64,000 nucleotides of DNA from Gracilaria gracilis. Lineage: Eukaryota > Rhodophyta > Florideophyceae > Gracilariales > Gracilariaceae. A program made the translations under genes and the position numbers. Positions 9,096-19,099 of the stretch are shown in pieces. The DNA lies in contig JARGSG010000195.1 in the NCBI GenBank assembly GCA_030374805.1, positions 682,001-746,000 of the forward strand, in the 5' to 3' direction. Within the stretch, counting starts at the first letter, position 1; the number at the start of each line of letters is the position of its first letter. The notes beneath the pieces are model-generated. The model worked only from the letters and a program-made list of their open reading frames with translations, made no database searches and was not told the origin of the DNA.

Positions 9096-10385
9096 CTATT
9101 CAAGATTCTCTTTGAGCCTTGCGATCCTGAGATGAGCCAACAAGTTACGAGCTCCCTTCGAATGTTTGTACACCTCGCCGTTGAAAGCGCTGGTGGCATC
9201 GCGTCCCTTCCAGAATTCCAAGATGCTACTTCCGCCAGGATGCATCGACATGAAATCATCGACCTTGTGTACAATGCCGTCAATCACAATGAGCTTCTCC
9301 CCTTCTGCAACGCGTTTGGAGACGGTGTCCCAGTCCATTGTTGACAAGGTGCTGAGATCATGCCCCCAGTCAATGGTCTTCTTTAGTTCATCCAGTTCCT
9401 GTTGCTTCACCTGCACCTCAGCCTTTCGGATCTCGTTATTCGGGAAACGAATCAGTCGCGAACACAAGCCAAAGTAAGAAAGAAAGCGCACAATCCATTT
9501 GGTGGGGTCATAGTGGTACCACCGAATGCCGTTACGATAGTCGTGTGGGAACTCGTGATGATAGTTGTGATAGCCCTCGCCAAAAGTGACCAATGCAGTA
9601 ATGATGTGGTCATAGCTGGTGTGTTCCTTTGAATAGGTCTGAACACCAAAAGTATGCGCCAAACTGTTGACGCAAAAGGTGGCCTGATGCACAAAGAACA
9701 TACGTCCAAAGCACGCATACACCAGCGAGCCCCAGAAATCGCCCCAGCCAACGGTGGCAACCGCCAACGGAAAGATGAAGCCAAAGAAAAGAGCAATGGG
9801 CAGATAGTTCTTGTGCTGGAACATGATACCGCGGTGGGCATTAAGGTCGCTAATGTCGACGCGTCCCGTCCGTCTGGAGTCCTGCTTGAGCACCATCCAT
9901 CCAATGTGAGCGTACCAGAAGCCCTTGTGCACGGAGTAGGGATCCTTGTCGGTATCGACGTAGCGATGATGAGCGCGGTGATTGCGACACCACCATCTGG
10001 CAGATCCTTCGAAAGCAGCGGCTCCCCAGGCTAGCAGCACAAACTCGACCGGCCACGACGCATGGTACGCTTTGTGTGACCACAGTCGATGGTAGCCGGC
10101 AGTAATTCCCGTGCCGGTGAGGATGTATTGAATGATGGCGAGAATAAAAGTTTGGCGGCGAAGAGGGACATACCACACGCCCAACAAAAGTCCGATTAGA
10201 GGAGCGAAGATGATGCTGGTGGACAGCCAGTTAATTCGCTGCAGAAAGGGAAGCTCGTTGAGCTCCTTGTCGGTCATGTACTTTGAGGTCTTGGTCTTCT
10301 CCAAATACGTGCCCTTGTTCTCGTCGTACTCGACCTCAGCATGAGGCACAGCAGGGCGCGCATGGGGTTGTGTAGACGGAGACAT
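9096..10385 (-). CDS. Acyl-CoA delta-9 desaturase with C-terminal cytochrome b5 domain
   Basis: 429 residues from the Met at 10385; the longer upstream frame is GC-rich leader. It is a membrane desaturase with four hydrophobic helices and all three histidine boxes: HRLWSH, HRAHH (in WWCRNHRAHHRYVDTDKDP) and HNYHH (in GEGYHNYHHEFPHDYRNG). After a basic linker comes a cytochrome b5 domain containing the haem-binding HPGG motif (MHPGGSSILEFWKGRDA). This is the Ole1/stearoyl-CoA desaturase arrangement: it introduces the delta-9 double bond into saturated acyl-CoA at the ER, taking electrons through its own b5 domain. There are no introns and length is normal. The upstream region carries a long C homopolymer. 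Confidence 0.95.
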   Translation of the reverse strand: MSPSTQPHARPAVPHAEVEYDENKGTYLEKTKTSKYMTDKELNELPFLQRINWLSTSIIFAPLIGLLLGVWYVPLRRQTFILAIIQYILTGTGITAGYHRLWSHKAYHASWPVEFVLLAWGAAAFEGSARWWCRNHRAHHRYVDTDKDPYSVHKGFWYAHIGWMVLKQDSRRTGRVDISDLNAHRGIMFQHKNYLPIALFFGFIFPLAVATVGWGDFWGSLVYACFGRMFFVHQATFCVNSLAHTFGVQTYSKEHTSYDHIITALVTFGEGYHNYHHEFPHDYRNGIRWYHYDPTKWIVRFLSYFGLCSRLIRFPNNEIRKAEVQVKQQELDELKKTIDWGHDLSTLSTMDWDTVSKRVAEGEKLIVIDGIVHKVDDFMSMHPGGSSILEFWKGRDATSAFNGEVYKHSKGARNLLAHLRIARLKENLE

Positions 10386-11148
10386 AGTGCGTGTGTTGGC
10401 GAAGCAAGCAAGTTCACCGCGGCCAAGCAGGAGGGGGCAGCAAGCGAGGGAGGGCGGCGGAAGGGGGGGGAGGGGGGGGCGCGTAGAGAAGGGGAGGGCA
10501 CGAACAAGCAGATCGACGATGCGGCGTGCGCACGGAGAGGAACGACGGGCGGAGCGAAGCGATCGGCCTTTATCGAGCGGAAGAAAACAAGCGACGAAAG
10601 AGATGGTAACAAAAGGCGAAAACGAAATTTTGCGCAGAACACACTCCACAAGTTATGGTGCATGTCGTGGCGGCGCAGCAGCCAACGGCACGCGCAGCAC
10701 CACACGCCAGCCGTGCTCTTTCACGTGCCGCCGCCCGCCAGCGGCGGTGCGCGGCCGCTGGCGGCGCGTCACAGCGCGCATGCCGCTTCGCGTGCTGCAC
10801 GGCCGTTTGGCGCGCCGTGCGCTGCGGGGCAATGCACAACAGCTGCGCCGTAAGGCGGCGCCACGAGTCCACCGCCCCCCCCCCCCCCCCCCCCCCCCCC
10901 AAGCTCGCGCTGCCGCCTATCTAAGGTTACCAACGCTATCTGAAGTTGTGATACTTCAGAAAGTGCCCCATCGCCCTCTCGCGTCGGTCCTTCATCCTGG
11001 CAGCCCCTGCATCTGTAGCACCGTGTATCTACAGGTGCATCTAGGATATCAGTCCCACCCGGTGCGCCGCCACTTGCTGCCGCCCATCCCTATATATCTA
11101 CAGCAAACAAACAAACAACAAAACAAACAACAAAAGCAAAGGCGTGGT
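10386..11148. other. Desaturase upstream region / CMD-gene 3' flank
   Basis: No gene. It is GC-rich next to the desaturase start, with a 26-bp C homopolymer at 10875-10900. Beyond that lie several copies of a tatcta-type sequence (10918, 11028 and 11094) close to the end of the next gene. Long frames here are low-complexity Arg/Ala/Pro readings of GC-rich DNA. Confidence 0.6.
10875..10900. repeat. C homopolymer (26 bp)
   Basis: Uninterrupted C run about 490 bp upstream of the desaturase start; on the desaturase coding strand it is a G run. Confidence 0.95.
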
Positions 11149-12792
11149 TCACTGCAACTGCTTGTCGACCTTATCGAAGGTGGGCACTATCTTTGTAAAC
11201 TTGGGCGCACGTTCGCCAAGCTGCGCGTTCTTCAACGTGATCGACTCGGAGCAACTAGGATAATAGAAAATGTACAACTTCTGCAGCAGCGACAGCAACG
11301 ACACCCAGCTCAGTAGCTCCACCGTATGCTCGCTCCGCAGCTGTTTGGTGGCCTCCACCACCGCCGGCGTCGTCTTGGTGGGCATGAACGAGCACGCCTT
11401 GGCAACGTACAGTAGACGCACCTGCGTCTCCGACAGCGGCGTCTCCATCAGAGCCGAGTCGGTCAACGCGCTGAGAAAGTGCACCGAAAAGTCGGTCTCC
11501 TCCTTGGAGAACTCGTAGATGGCGTTGATCATGTCGGCGTCAAAGTAATCCACCATCATCATGGTCATGCGGCGGAACTCCTTTGCCATGAGCCGATTCC
11601 TGTTGACGCCCGCAAACACAATGCCAATGAGATACTTGGTATCCGGCTCAATGCCGCACACGATGGCGTCCAGGTTGAGGCGGATGCACTCGGCCAGCGC
11701 GCGCACGGCGCGATCGTGCGTGAGCAGCCCCAGGATGGGGAACGAATGGCCGACGTTGACGTTGAGAAACTCGCCGATCTTGGGCCACGACGAGGGGATT
11801 TTCTTGGTGGCGGCCATGTCGTACTTGATGGCGGTGGGCAAGTGGCGCAGCATCATGATGTTGGACACAAACGTGTCGCCGCGGGTGGGGTTGGCATCGG
11901 CGTGCTGTAAGTAATTTTCAGGCGAGGTGACCTGGTGCTTGCCCTGCGACCAGCCGGCGGCGCTGAGCAGCTCGGCGGTCTCCTCCACGGCGGTCTGCTC
12001 CATGTCGGTGCCCAGGCTGCTCATGAAGGTGGTGAGGTAGCCGACCATGCTGACTGCCAGCACGACCCACTCGACGTTGGCGGGGCTGAGGTGGCGGAAC
12101 AGGTTGCGTCGGTCATCCTCAGTTAGGTGGTTGGGGAAGGAGGACATGTTGAGCGCGAGCTCGACGACGGCGGCCTCGCGCGCCGTGAAGGAGCGAGAGC
12201 CCATGAGGGCGTCGCGATCCAGGCCGCGGCGCAGCGCAAAGTTGCAGGTGTGCAGCGAGCAGTAGGCACACTGCGCACTTCGCGCCGAGTAGTAGGTGGC
12301 GAGGGCGATGAGGTCGGGCGGGGCAGCCACGCCCCACATGAGAAACGGCACATTGATACAGTTGGGAATAATGAGGTTGTAGGTGGTAAAAGCGGGCGGA
12401 AATATCTCCATGACGCCGTAGCAATTGGCGACGACTCCAATAAGCGCCTTGATCAACACGAGCAAGACGTGGTAGCCGTCGTCCATATGGTCCAACGGCA
12501 CGGCGTGCGGCGCCAGCACGTCCATGATGGAACGCACTTGGTCCGGCTCCTTGGACAACGGGTCTATGGACTCGACGGAGGAGATGATGGCCGAGGGCGC
12601 GGGCGTGGTGGACGACGGCAGCGAGGTGGCGGACGGCGTGGGGGTGGAAGGGGTGGACACATGCTTGGGCGCAAAGCGCGGCGGAAGCATGTCGGAAAGC
12701 GGCGTGTAGCGAGGAAGAAGACGTGAGTTGCGACGAGGTGCACTGGACGACGACGCGCGAGACGCATCGGACGGCCGCGGCGACCGTGACAT
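11149..12792 (-). CDS. AhpD/CMD-fold protein with CxxC-H motif
   Basis: 547 residues from the Met at 12792 (MSRSPRPSD). The first ~110 residues are Ser/Pro/Thr-rich and disordered. The next part contains ARSAQCAYCSLHTCNFALRR, the Cys-x-x-Cys...His signature of the AhpD/carboxymuconolactone decarboxylase fold, where the cysteines act in peroxide or thiol-disulfide chemistry. The C-terminal half is helical and may be a second, divergent copy lacking the cysteines. Related eukaryotic proteins of this size exist but their substrate is unknown, so I infer only a redox-type alkylhydroperoxidase fold. It is single-exon and divergent from CTF4 across a 1.8-kb spacer. The in-frame extension to 12867 arises from an ACTCACAC-type repeat and is unlikely to be translated. 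Confidence 0.72.
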   Translation of the reverse strand: MSRSPRPSDASRASSSSAPRRNSRLLPRYTPLSDMLPPRFAPKHVSTPSTPTPSATSLPSSTTPAPSAIISSVESIDPLSKEPDQVRSIMDVLAPHAVPLDHMDDGYHVLLVLIKALIGVVANCYGVMEIFPPAFTTYNLIIPNCINVPFLMWGVAAPPDLIALATYYSARSAQCAYCSLHTCNFALRRGLDRDALMGSRSFTAREAAVVELALNMSSFPNHLTEDDRRNLFRHLSPANVEWVVLAVSMVGYLTTFMSSLGTDMEQTAVEETAELLSAAGWSQGKHQVTSPENYLQHADANPTRGDTFVSNIMMLRHLPTAIKYDMAATKKIPSSWPKIGEFLNVNVGHSFPILGLLTHDRAVRALAECIRLNLDAIVCGIEPDTKYLIGIVFAGVNRNRLMAKEFRRMTMMMVDYFDADMINAIYEFSKEETDFSVHFLSALTDSALMETPLSETQVRLLYVAKACSFMPTKTTPAVVEATKQLRSEHTVELLSWVSLLSLLQKLYIFYYPSCSESITLKNAQLGERAPKFTKIVPTFDKVDKQLQ

Positions 12793-12839
12793 GTTGCGCC
12801 TACTGCAGCACGTGTTTGTTTGTTGCTCACGCTGCACCG

Positions 12840-12911
12840 ACACTCTCACACTCACACACTCACACACTCACACACTCACACACTCACTTCACACACGCGC
12901 GCGCGCGCGCG
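12840..12911. repeat. ACTCACAC-type repeat running into a (GC)n run
   Basis: Near-perfect copies of an octamer (cacactca) are followed by alternating CG dinucleotides, immediately upstream of the CMD-fold gene start. Confidence 0.9.
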
Positions 12912-13173
12912 ACGACACACACGTCGGAGCGGCGTATCTAGCGTATCCACGCACGCGCCTAAACAAGCACCGCGCGCGCAAGCACGAGCGGGGGACGGGG
13001 GAGGGTAGGGAGGGGGGATGAGGAAGGCGGCGGGGGGTGGGGGGGGCGGCGGTGGGGGCGGCGTGCGGCGTCGTGCAGTGCAGTGCACTGAGTGCAGTGC
13101 TCCAAGGGCGGCGCCAAGACGCACGGACGCGGCGTGGCGCTCTCAAGTGGCAGCGTGGACAGCAGCGCGCGCC

Positions 13174-13191
13174 AAAAAAAAAAAAAAAAAA
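13174..13191. repeat. A homopolymer (18 bp)
   Basis: Uninterrupted A run within GC-rich spacer. Confidence 0.95.
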
Positions 13192-13338
13192 GGCCGCCAG
13201 CGCACCACGGCGGCGGTCGGGTGGTCGCCGAATCGCGAGGTGCACGGCGCGCTTGACGCAGAGTAAGACCTGTAGATACAATACCTCGCGCGCTTATGCA
13301 CGCGTGCCACTTGTGCGTCATAGCGCGCGCCGCGCGTG

Positions 13339-13440
13339 GCCGCCGCCTCCGCCGCTGCCGCTGCCGCTGCCGCTGCCGCTGCCGCTCGCTGTCTCCGCCG
13401 CTGCCGCTGCTGCTGCCGCTGCTGCTGCTGCCGGCGCCGC
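13339..13440. repeat. CCGCTG / GCTGCT hexamer-trinucleotide array
   Basis: Imperfect tandem copies of cgctgc with interruptions. Every frame gives runs of Ala, Arg, Cys or Leu, so it is best seen as simple repeat. Confidence 0.85.
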
Positions 13441-14281
13441 CGTGGCTGCCGTGGCTGCGAGCGCTCGCTGTGCTGCGGCGCCGTGGCGCGTGCGCGTCAA
13501 CGTGATTCATTCAATTCGTTGGCGGTGCACGTCTGTGCTGAAGCGCGCGCTTCGGGCAGGCGGCGCGCCATGTGGCCGCCGCGCACTGGCTGCAGCTGCA
13601 GCTACACGCGTGGCGCCACGCGCGGCCGCCTCGCTGTCGTAAAAGCGCCGCTCACACACCCGCTGCTGCGCCGCACCTTCCGCCACATTTGCGTGCGCGC
13701 GCCACCGGCAGCCACTCCGCCCTCCTCCCCAGTGGCTTGTTTCCACTGCCACCGTCGTTGCGCCGCGCGCGCTCTTCACGCCGTGCGAGGCGCTTGTTTT
13801 TGATCGCCGCAATGAACGCGCCTCTTATAACAAACCAAACCAAATGCTGGGCAATGCTCGTGCCATGTATTGCCGTTCAACCCGCAACACAACGCTCAAA
13901 CAGAACAACAGCCAGCGCTGCGCTGCGCTGCGCCCCCCTTTCCACCAAAGCGCCACCCCCTTCACTGCCACAATCACTTTGGTAACCGTTTCATCAGCGC
14001 ACATGTCACCCCTTTCACCGTTTCCGTCACACACGCGCCCTGTTTTTTTATCGATTTGCAATGTATCAGCAGCTGTTGTTTAGCTGTTCGTTCCGTAATC
14101 ATTCTGCTGCATTATTCATTTTCTTTTCTTGCTTCAAACCTTGCATCCACACCGCATATCCATTGTGCATTTCTTCATCTGCCCCGCATAATCTCCTTCC
14201 GTTCCGTTTATCTTCAGAGAAAGCGCCGAGAGAGGAAAGAGAGAAACAAAACAACATGATGGTGCATGCAAGTGCGCTTGG

Positions 14282-14367
14282 CACGTGTCCCATGCGATAG
14301 CTCTACGTGTACTGTACAATTCACAACGTGTGCACGTGTAACTCGACACACAACGTGTGCACGTGTA
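14282..14367 (+). promoter_or_regulatory. CACGTG boxes, two inside a 19-bp direct repeat
   Basis: CACGTG occurs at 14282-14287, 14333-14338 and 14360-14365. The last two lie in a direct repeat (cacaacgtgtgcacgtgta at 14322-14340 and 14349-14367). They sit about 220-310 bp upstream of the CTF4 start. CACGTG is the core site of bHLH/bZIP-type factors. Regulation of CTF4 by these boxes is inference. Confidence 0.45.
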
Positions 14368-14588
14368 CCGCCACAATGCGCGCAACTTTGGCGCCAACGC
14401 ACCGCAACAGAGAGCAAGCAACAAAACAACGCGCTTGGCGCCAAAACAGCCGCCACTTGCCGCCTGAAACAGAACGGCGCTGCAACCGAGCTGCGCGCAT
14501 CACCCCCATCACATCACCACCCGCCACATTGCGCTCGTCCGTCGCCCTCCTCCTTCGCCGCCCTTCCCTCACACCCCTCACATCCACC

Positions 14589-17500
14589 ATGCGTGCGCGA
14601 ACGCTGCAGGTGTTCATGGCGCACATGCCCGGAGCATGCGGCCTAGCGCTACATTCCTCCGGCACCTTTCTTCTCTCCTCCGGCTGCGACTCGCTTGTGC
14701 GCGCGCACGATGTGCGCGATGCGCCGAACGGCGCCTCATGGTGGCGGAAAGAAGCGCCGAAAGAGCCGGAGCTTGCGGACTTGAGTATCGCCGAACTGCA
14801 CGACAAGGCCGTCGACACGTTGGACATATCGCCCAGCGGCACCTTGATGGCCACCGGCTGTGACGACGGATTCGTGCGCTTGTTCAGCGTGTCGCCCGCG
14901 CAGACGGCCGATGCGCTTGCGGTTGATGCCGACCTTATTCAGCCTTGTGCTCGCTTTGCTGGCCCTGTTCGATGTGTGGCCTTTTCTCCCACCGGCGCGT
15001 TTGTGGCCGCTGCCGGTGATGAACCTGGCGTCTTGAAGCTTGTTATGACCGCTACGCCGTCAAATGCCAACATCTTGCGCGTCACTAGTGGCGTCGCTTT
15101 TGAAGCTTTTCGCGCTTTGTTTTATGACCCCAGGTCCGATTTCATTGTCAGTATTGGCGAGTCCGGCGTGGCTTCTGTGTGGGATGCTGATAAATGCGTC
15201 AATGTTGGCAAGGTTGAGCTCAATAACAGGAAAGCAAACCATGCCGCGTGGTCTCCGGATGGCGGCTGTATTGTGTTTGCTACCAATAAGGGAATTGTGT
15301 TTGTTTCGAGGAACAAGTGGAGCTTTGACTTCTTGTTGCAGGATGCAAACGAGGATGGCGATGAAGATGACATCATCAGTGATAAAGGCAAGGATGTGGT
15401 CTCGGCAGTTGCATGGAGTCCGAATGGCCGATACCTTCTTGCTTCGAAGGAGAACTATGCAACAGCTTTGTGGGATGTCGAGGAAAGGAAGGTGCTTGCT
15501 ACTTGGAAGACTAATGATGTCCCGCAGAAACTCATCTGGCATCCTAATTCGAATGCGTTCGTGTTCATTGATAAGATTGGGCAATGGGGCATTGTACCAG
15601 ATGTTGTACCCACTCATCTTCCTTCTCCTTTTGGAAACGCTGCCAGGATTGAACTTCCTTCGTTTCCGGACGAGGATGAAAAAGACAAGAAGAAGACGAA
15701 GCATGTTGCAAATGACGATGACGACGATGATGGACAGATCAAACGCTCGAAAGCGAAGCATCGTCGGAAGAAGACCGCTCAGAAGAAGAAGAGCAAGAGC
15801 ACCACTGCTAAGAATTCAAAGTCGAAAGAGCCTCTGTCGGAAGCGGAAGAGGATAATGAGGACAATGATCAGCAACTTGAGAATGCGTTCACTTTTGATC
15901 CGAATGATGTGGAGGCTGATGATGAGGAGGAGTATGGACGTGACAATGCCAATGCATCAGGGTCGACAGATGGAAGTGATGCTAGTGATGACGACTCTGC
16001 ATCCGATGAAGAAGTGCCAGGCGAGTTCGAGGGTCTGGAGAATGGTGGTGTTCAACTCCCTCCTAGAAGAAAGAAGAGAGGTTCGCGCAATCGCACACGG
16101 AGAGAACGGCCTGTTTTTGAAGGGCTTGTACATGTGCCATTCATGCCGACAAGCACTCCATTGTCAGAAAAACAGAACAAGGGCAGACATATTCTAACAT
16201 GGAACGTGGTAGGTGCCGTCATGTCGTTCGATGAGAAGACACATGATATTGTTGCCATCGAGTTTGCAGATGCTACGAGGCGAACGGTCACAATCAAGGA
16301 TCACTTTGGATATACCATGGCCAGTATATCAAAGTGGGGCGTACTGCTGGCTTCGAACAAAAAGAAGGAACATGGTGCACTCTTCACCTTCAGACCGTTC
16401 AATTCGTGGGCTCATAATTCGGAGTGGACAAGCACTTTGAGCACGGAGGATGATATCAGCTGCGTGGCTCTCGGAGATCGCTTTTGCGCTATCGCCACTA
16501 CACCCAGCAACCTAGTGCGCGTGTTCTCGCTGCCTGGACTTCAGACAAGCACTTTCGGGGTCCCAGGTACTATTATTACGTTGGCGGCATTGGAGAGAAA
16601 GCTTGTGATTGTTTACGGCGATTCGGCGTCGGCAATCTTGAAGTGCGAGGTGGTTGAGATTGACAATTGTGCTGAAGTTGGAACCATCTTATATGAAGGA
16701 AATCTCGTCATGCATCCCAACGCGACTCTTGAGTGGATTGGCTTTACTAACGACACGACTGAGTTGTGTTGCTACGACTCAAGGGGTTGGTTTTGGATAC
16801 TGACAGACGCGAGTTCGTCTAAAAGGTGGGTTCCCATGATGCAAAATGCTGCCCATCATGCGGAATGCGACTGGTTCTGGGTCGCTGCTGCCACATCTAC
16901 GAATCTTATCGGTGTGTCCTGCCTGTCCAACGAACGATTTCCTGCCGCGAAGCCGAGACCTGCGTTGCGTAGTCTCAGGCTCAGTGCACCAGTGTTGGAG
17001 CAGACATCAAAGACTGGAAAGCCTCCGGTAATAGAACGACTAATGAGAACCAAACTTGAACTGCAACGAGCTCGGAACAACAGGAAGGAAGTTGAAGAGG
17101 AATGCGAATCAGATGATTCCGAAGTTGAGGACGCCTTGGAAAAAGTTTCTCGCATTGAAGTTGAGACCGATAAGTGCTTGCTGGCCCTCATGGAAGATGC
17201 TTGTAAGAGAGAGCAGAATATGCGAGCATACGATATTTCGACGCGTCTTAACTGTGAGGTTTCTTTCAAGTACGCCGTCGAACTTGCGAGGCATTACAAG
17301 CGAAATGTGCTCATAGAGAAAGTGGATCAAGTCGCTCTGCGAAAGATGGATTTGATTAAGGAAGAGCAAACCGTGAGACGAAAAAGGACTAAGGAGAGGG
17401 CCAGTATGATGACATCTCAACACGAAATGGCACAAGACAAGGAAGTGGAAAAAATGGATCACGAAAGTGGTCGTACAGAGGTTGTCGCCGACGTGAGAAA

Positions 17501-17948
17501 GATCGGTATCCGAAGGAGCAAAGCCCCCGCTAGGGCTGAGGCAGAGGAAGACGATGTGATAGAGCGGATCGGCATGGATGATGAAGCAGTTGCCAGACGA
17601 GAAGCAGCGTTGGCAGTGATGGATGTAACGGATGATGAGGAAGGAGATGCTGATACGAAAGAGGAGGAGAAAGAAGGACAGACTGTAGCAACGGGCGACA
17701 AGAAGAAACCCGTGGAAGAGAAATCAAATGTGGAAACTGGAACAAGCGAAGAGCAGAAGAAAACTGCCACGCCGAAGATTGAAAAGAAGAGGAAGCGAAA
17801 AGCACCAACCGCTGCTTCTCAAGCAAGTATGGGAGGGCGCATTGCGGAGCCAAAGAAGAGCGTGAAGAAGGCTCGTTCTGGGAATGTTAAGGGTAAAAAA
17901 GTTGTAGGAACGACACCCTTCTTTAATCGGTTCTTGAAAAAGTCGTAG
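14589..17948 (+). CDS. CTF4: CTF4 / WDHD1 (AND-1) replisome scaffold
   Basis: 1119 residues in one exon, start at the Met at 14589 (ACC-ATG context). Residues 1-340 are a WD40 propeller (first blades FMAHMPGACGLALHSSGTFL and LDISPSGTLMATGCDDGFVR). Residues 340-510 are a Lys-rich then Asp/Glu-rich linker. Residues about 514-790 are the SepB-type propeller that trimerises (VPFMPTSTPLSEKQNKGRHI is its entry motif). Residues about 850-930 form the helical bundle used for partner binding. The tail is Lys/Glu-rich. CTF4 links the CMG helicase, DNA polymerase alpha-primase and other factors at replication forks. The animal HMG box is absent. The C-terminus TTPFFNRFLKKS resembles a PCNA-binding peptide without the usual Gln. 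Length and order match the family. Confidence 0.93.
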   Translation: MRARTLQVFMAHMPGACGLALHSSGTFLLSSGCDSLVRAHDVRDAPNGASWWRKEAPKEPELADLSIAELHDKAVDTLDISPSGTLMATGCDDGFVRLFSVSPAQTADALAVDADLIQPCARFAGPVRCVAFSPTGAFVAAAGDEPGVLKLVMTATPSNANILRVTSGVAFEAFRALFYDPRSDFIVSIGESGVASVWDADKCVNVGKVELNNRKANHAAWSPDGGCIVFATNKGIVFVSRNKWSFDFLLQDANEDGDEDDIISDKGKDVVSAVAWSPNGRYLLASKENYATALWDVEERKVLATWKTNDVPQKLIWHPNSNAFVFIDKIGQWGIVPDVVPTHLPSPFGNAARIELPSFPDEDEKDKKKTKHVANDDDDDDGQIKRSKAKHRRKKTAQKKKSKSTTAKNSKSKEPLSEAEEDNEDNDQQLENAFTFDPNDVEADDEEEYGRDNANASGSTDGSDASDDDSASDEEVPGEFEGLENGGVQLPPRRKKRGSRNRTRRERPVFEGLVHVPFMPTSTPLSEKQNKGRHILTWNVVGAVMSFDEKTHDIVAIEFADATRRTVTIKDHFGYTMASISKWGVLLASNKKKEHGALFTFRPFNSWAHNSEWTSTLSTEDDISCVALGDRFCAIATTPSNLVRVFSLPGLQTSTFGVPGTIITLAALERKLVIVYGDSASAILKCEVVEIDNCAEVGTILYEGNLVMHPNATLEWIGFTNDTTELCCYDSRGWFWILTDASSSKRWVPMMQNAAHHAECDWFWVAAATSTNLIGVSCLSNERFPAAKPRPALRSLRLSAPVLEQTSKTGKPPVIERLMRTKLELQRARNNRKEVEEECESDDSEVEDALEKVSRIEVETDKCLLALMEDACKREQNMRAYDISTRLNCEVSFKYAVELARHYKRNVLIEKVDQVALRKMDLIKEEQTVRRKRTKERASMMTSQHEMAQDKEVEKMDHESGRTEVVADVRKIGIRRSKAPARAEAEEDDVIERIGMDDEAVARREAALAVMDVTDDEEGDADTKEEEKEGQTVATGDKKKPVEEKSNVETGTSEEQKKTATPKIEKKRKRKAPTAASQASMGGRIAEPKKSVKKARSGNVKGKKVVGTTPFFNRFLKKS

Positions 17949-18012
17949 TGTGCGACTGTTGACAATATATTGTAAACAAAGAGGTGATTGATATTAGAAA
18001 AGTGAGAGTTGT

Positions 18013-18626
18013 TTATCGTAATCGACTAGCTACAAAAATGGTTAATGAGTTAAGACTAACATGTACGACTGAACTAAGTCAGCCAAAGAGACAATGACGG
18101 GCAGTAGCATGACCACAACGCGAGTTCCACAACACAAAAAAACAACTCACTTGGTGATGAAAGGCACAAGGTCACGGAATGACAAGGGCTTCTTAGTGGC
18201 AGAAGAGTGTTGATGGGCGCTAACCTCACAAGAAAACTCAATAAAATCATCGCGAAAGAAGGAAACCTCAGGACGTCTGGCGTTCAATCTCTTGCTCAAT
18301 CTCTTGCTCAATCTCTTGCCCTTCCGGACCGGCGAAGCGACTGTCAAACAATCAGTGTGCGGAACGGAAGAGAAAACGGAAGTTGGGGCAGGAGTGTGGG
18401 GCGAGCTAGTATTCACACAGGCGCATACCAAGAACGCGCGCGCTCTCGCCGAACGCGCATCGGACTTTCCGCGACGTGAGGCTTGTCGCTGCGAACGACG
18501 AGAACGGCGCCGAGGTAGGAGCGAGGGGGGCTGCTGTGGCTTCGAGGCAGCTTCGTAGTTGGCCTGCAGACCGGTTTCCAGCGCACGTATCGGCTGCCAA
18601 CGGGAATCAGAATGGTTGGAATTCAT
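18013..18626 (-). CDS. Hypothetical basic protein with KRLS repeats (tentative)
   Basis: An open frame from 18626 to 18151 ends at a good donor (GTGAGT). A 77-bp intron to an acceptor at 18074 (CTTAG) leads to a short last exon stopping at 18013, giving about 178 residues. The N-terminal half is Ser/Arg/Gln-rich. A 12-bp tandem repeat encodes three LSKR-like units. The end (VSFFRDDFIEFSCEVSAHQH; LSFRDLVPFIT) is more structured. No family is recognised. It is convergent with CTF4 and divergent from the F-box gene. The low-complexity N-terminus makes the start uncertain. Confidence 0.35.
18285..18320. repeat. 12-bp tandem repeat, three copies
   Basis: Unit caatctcttgct, last copy one base different. 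It lies inside the tentative minus-strand CDS and keeps its frame. Confidence 0.9.
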
Positions 18627-19099
18627 GAGCACGGTTCAGAAACAACGAAGCTGCCTCGCTGCGAAACACAATACAGACTGCCTGCCCTACCTCCTCGGAC
18701 CCGAGCTTGGGCGTCCTTGTACATATAGATATCTTACCGTCAGGTAAATACGCTCTCACACCCCATGGAGATAGTGAAAGGTGGGAGGCCAGCCCAGGAG
18801 TGACGCACGGCGGACATCTGTCTGAATCAAGATCCGCATCGGGATCATCACATCGCTGTGACGGGTCACGCGTCGAGCGCTCTCCGCGCTTGGCCTGACC
18901 ACGCCACGCCACACCCAATGTAAACGCACCAGCACGACCACGTGTACGCAGTTTGGCATTCCTTGAAGCGTTGGCGATCTCGCCCATCTCGCCATGGCAT
19001 GCGTGCTGTAGGAGCAGGGCCCCCCGTCGCGCCTCGTAGCCGTCGTTGTTCTCACCGCCTTCTTCCGGATGATGAGCGCGTTCGCTCCCGGTAACATCC
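18627..19099. other. Divergent upstream region of the F-box gene
   Basis: No gene is supported. Frames seen here on the minus strand are Arg/Ser-rich and overlap the promoter. A tatagatatc sequence lies near 18724. Confidence 0.5.

Larger units (their letters stand above)
12793..14588. other. Divergent promoter region, CMD gene / CTF4
   Basis: 1.8 kb without a supportable gene. It is very GC-rich and repetitive: a CA/CG-type repeat at 12840-12911, G-rich runs near 13005-13060, an 18-A run at 13174-13191 and a CCGCTG-type array at 13339-13440. Toward CTF4 lie three CACGTG boxes. The many open frames here are low-complexity readings of these repeats. Confidence 0.6.

Noticed and set aside
10387-11316. 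A 309-codon plus-strand frame upstream of the desaturase
   Set aside because: Runs through the C homopolymer and GC-rich leader; the translation is Arg/Ala/Pro/Gln low complexity with no domain, antisense to a real gene end.
11149-12792. Bacterial horizontal transfer of the AhpD/CMD-fold gene
   Set aside because: Base composition, long disordered N-terminus and context look like the neighbours; transfer cannot be argued without phylogeny.
13037-13642. Frames of 130-200 codons in the CMD/CTF4 spacer
   Set aside because: Pure simple-sequence translation (Ala, Arg, Pro, Cys runs) over homopolymers and a hexamer array.
15060-16197. Long frames on both strands inside CTF4
   Set aside because: They are shifted or antisense readings of a well-supported WD40/SepB protein and lack domains of their own.
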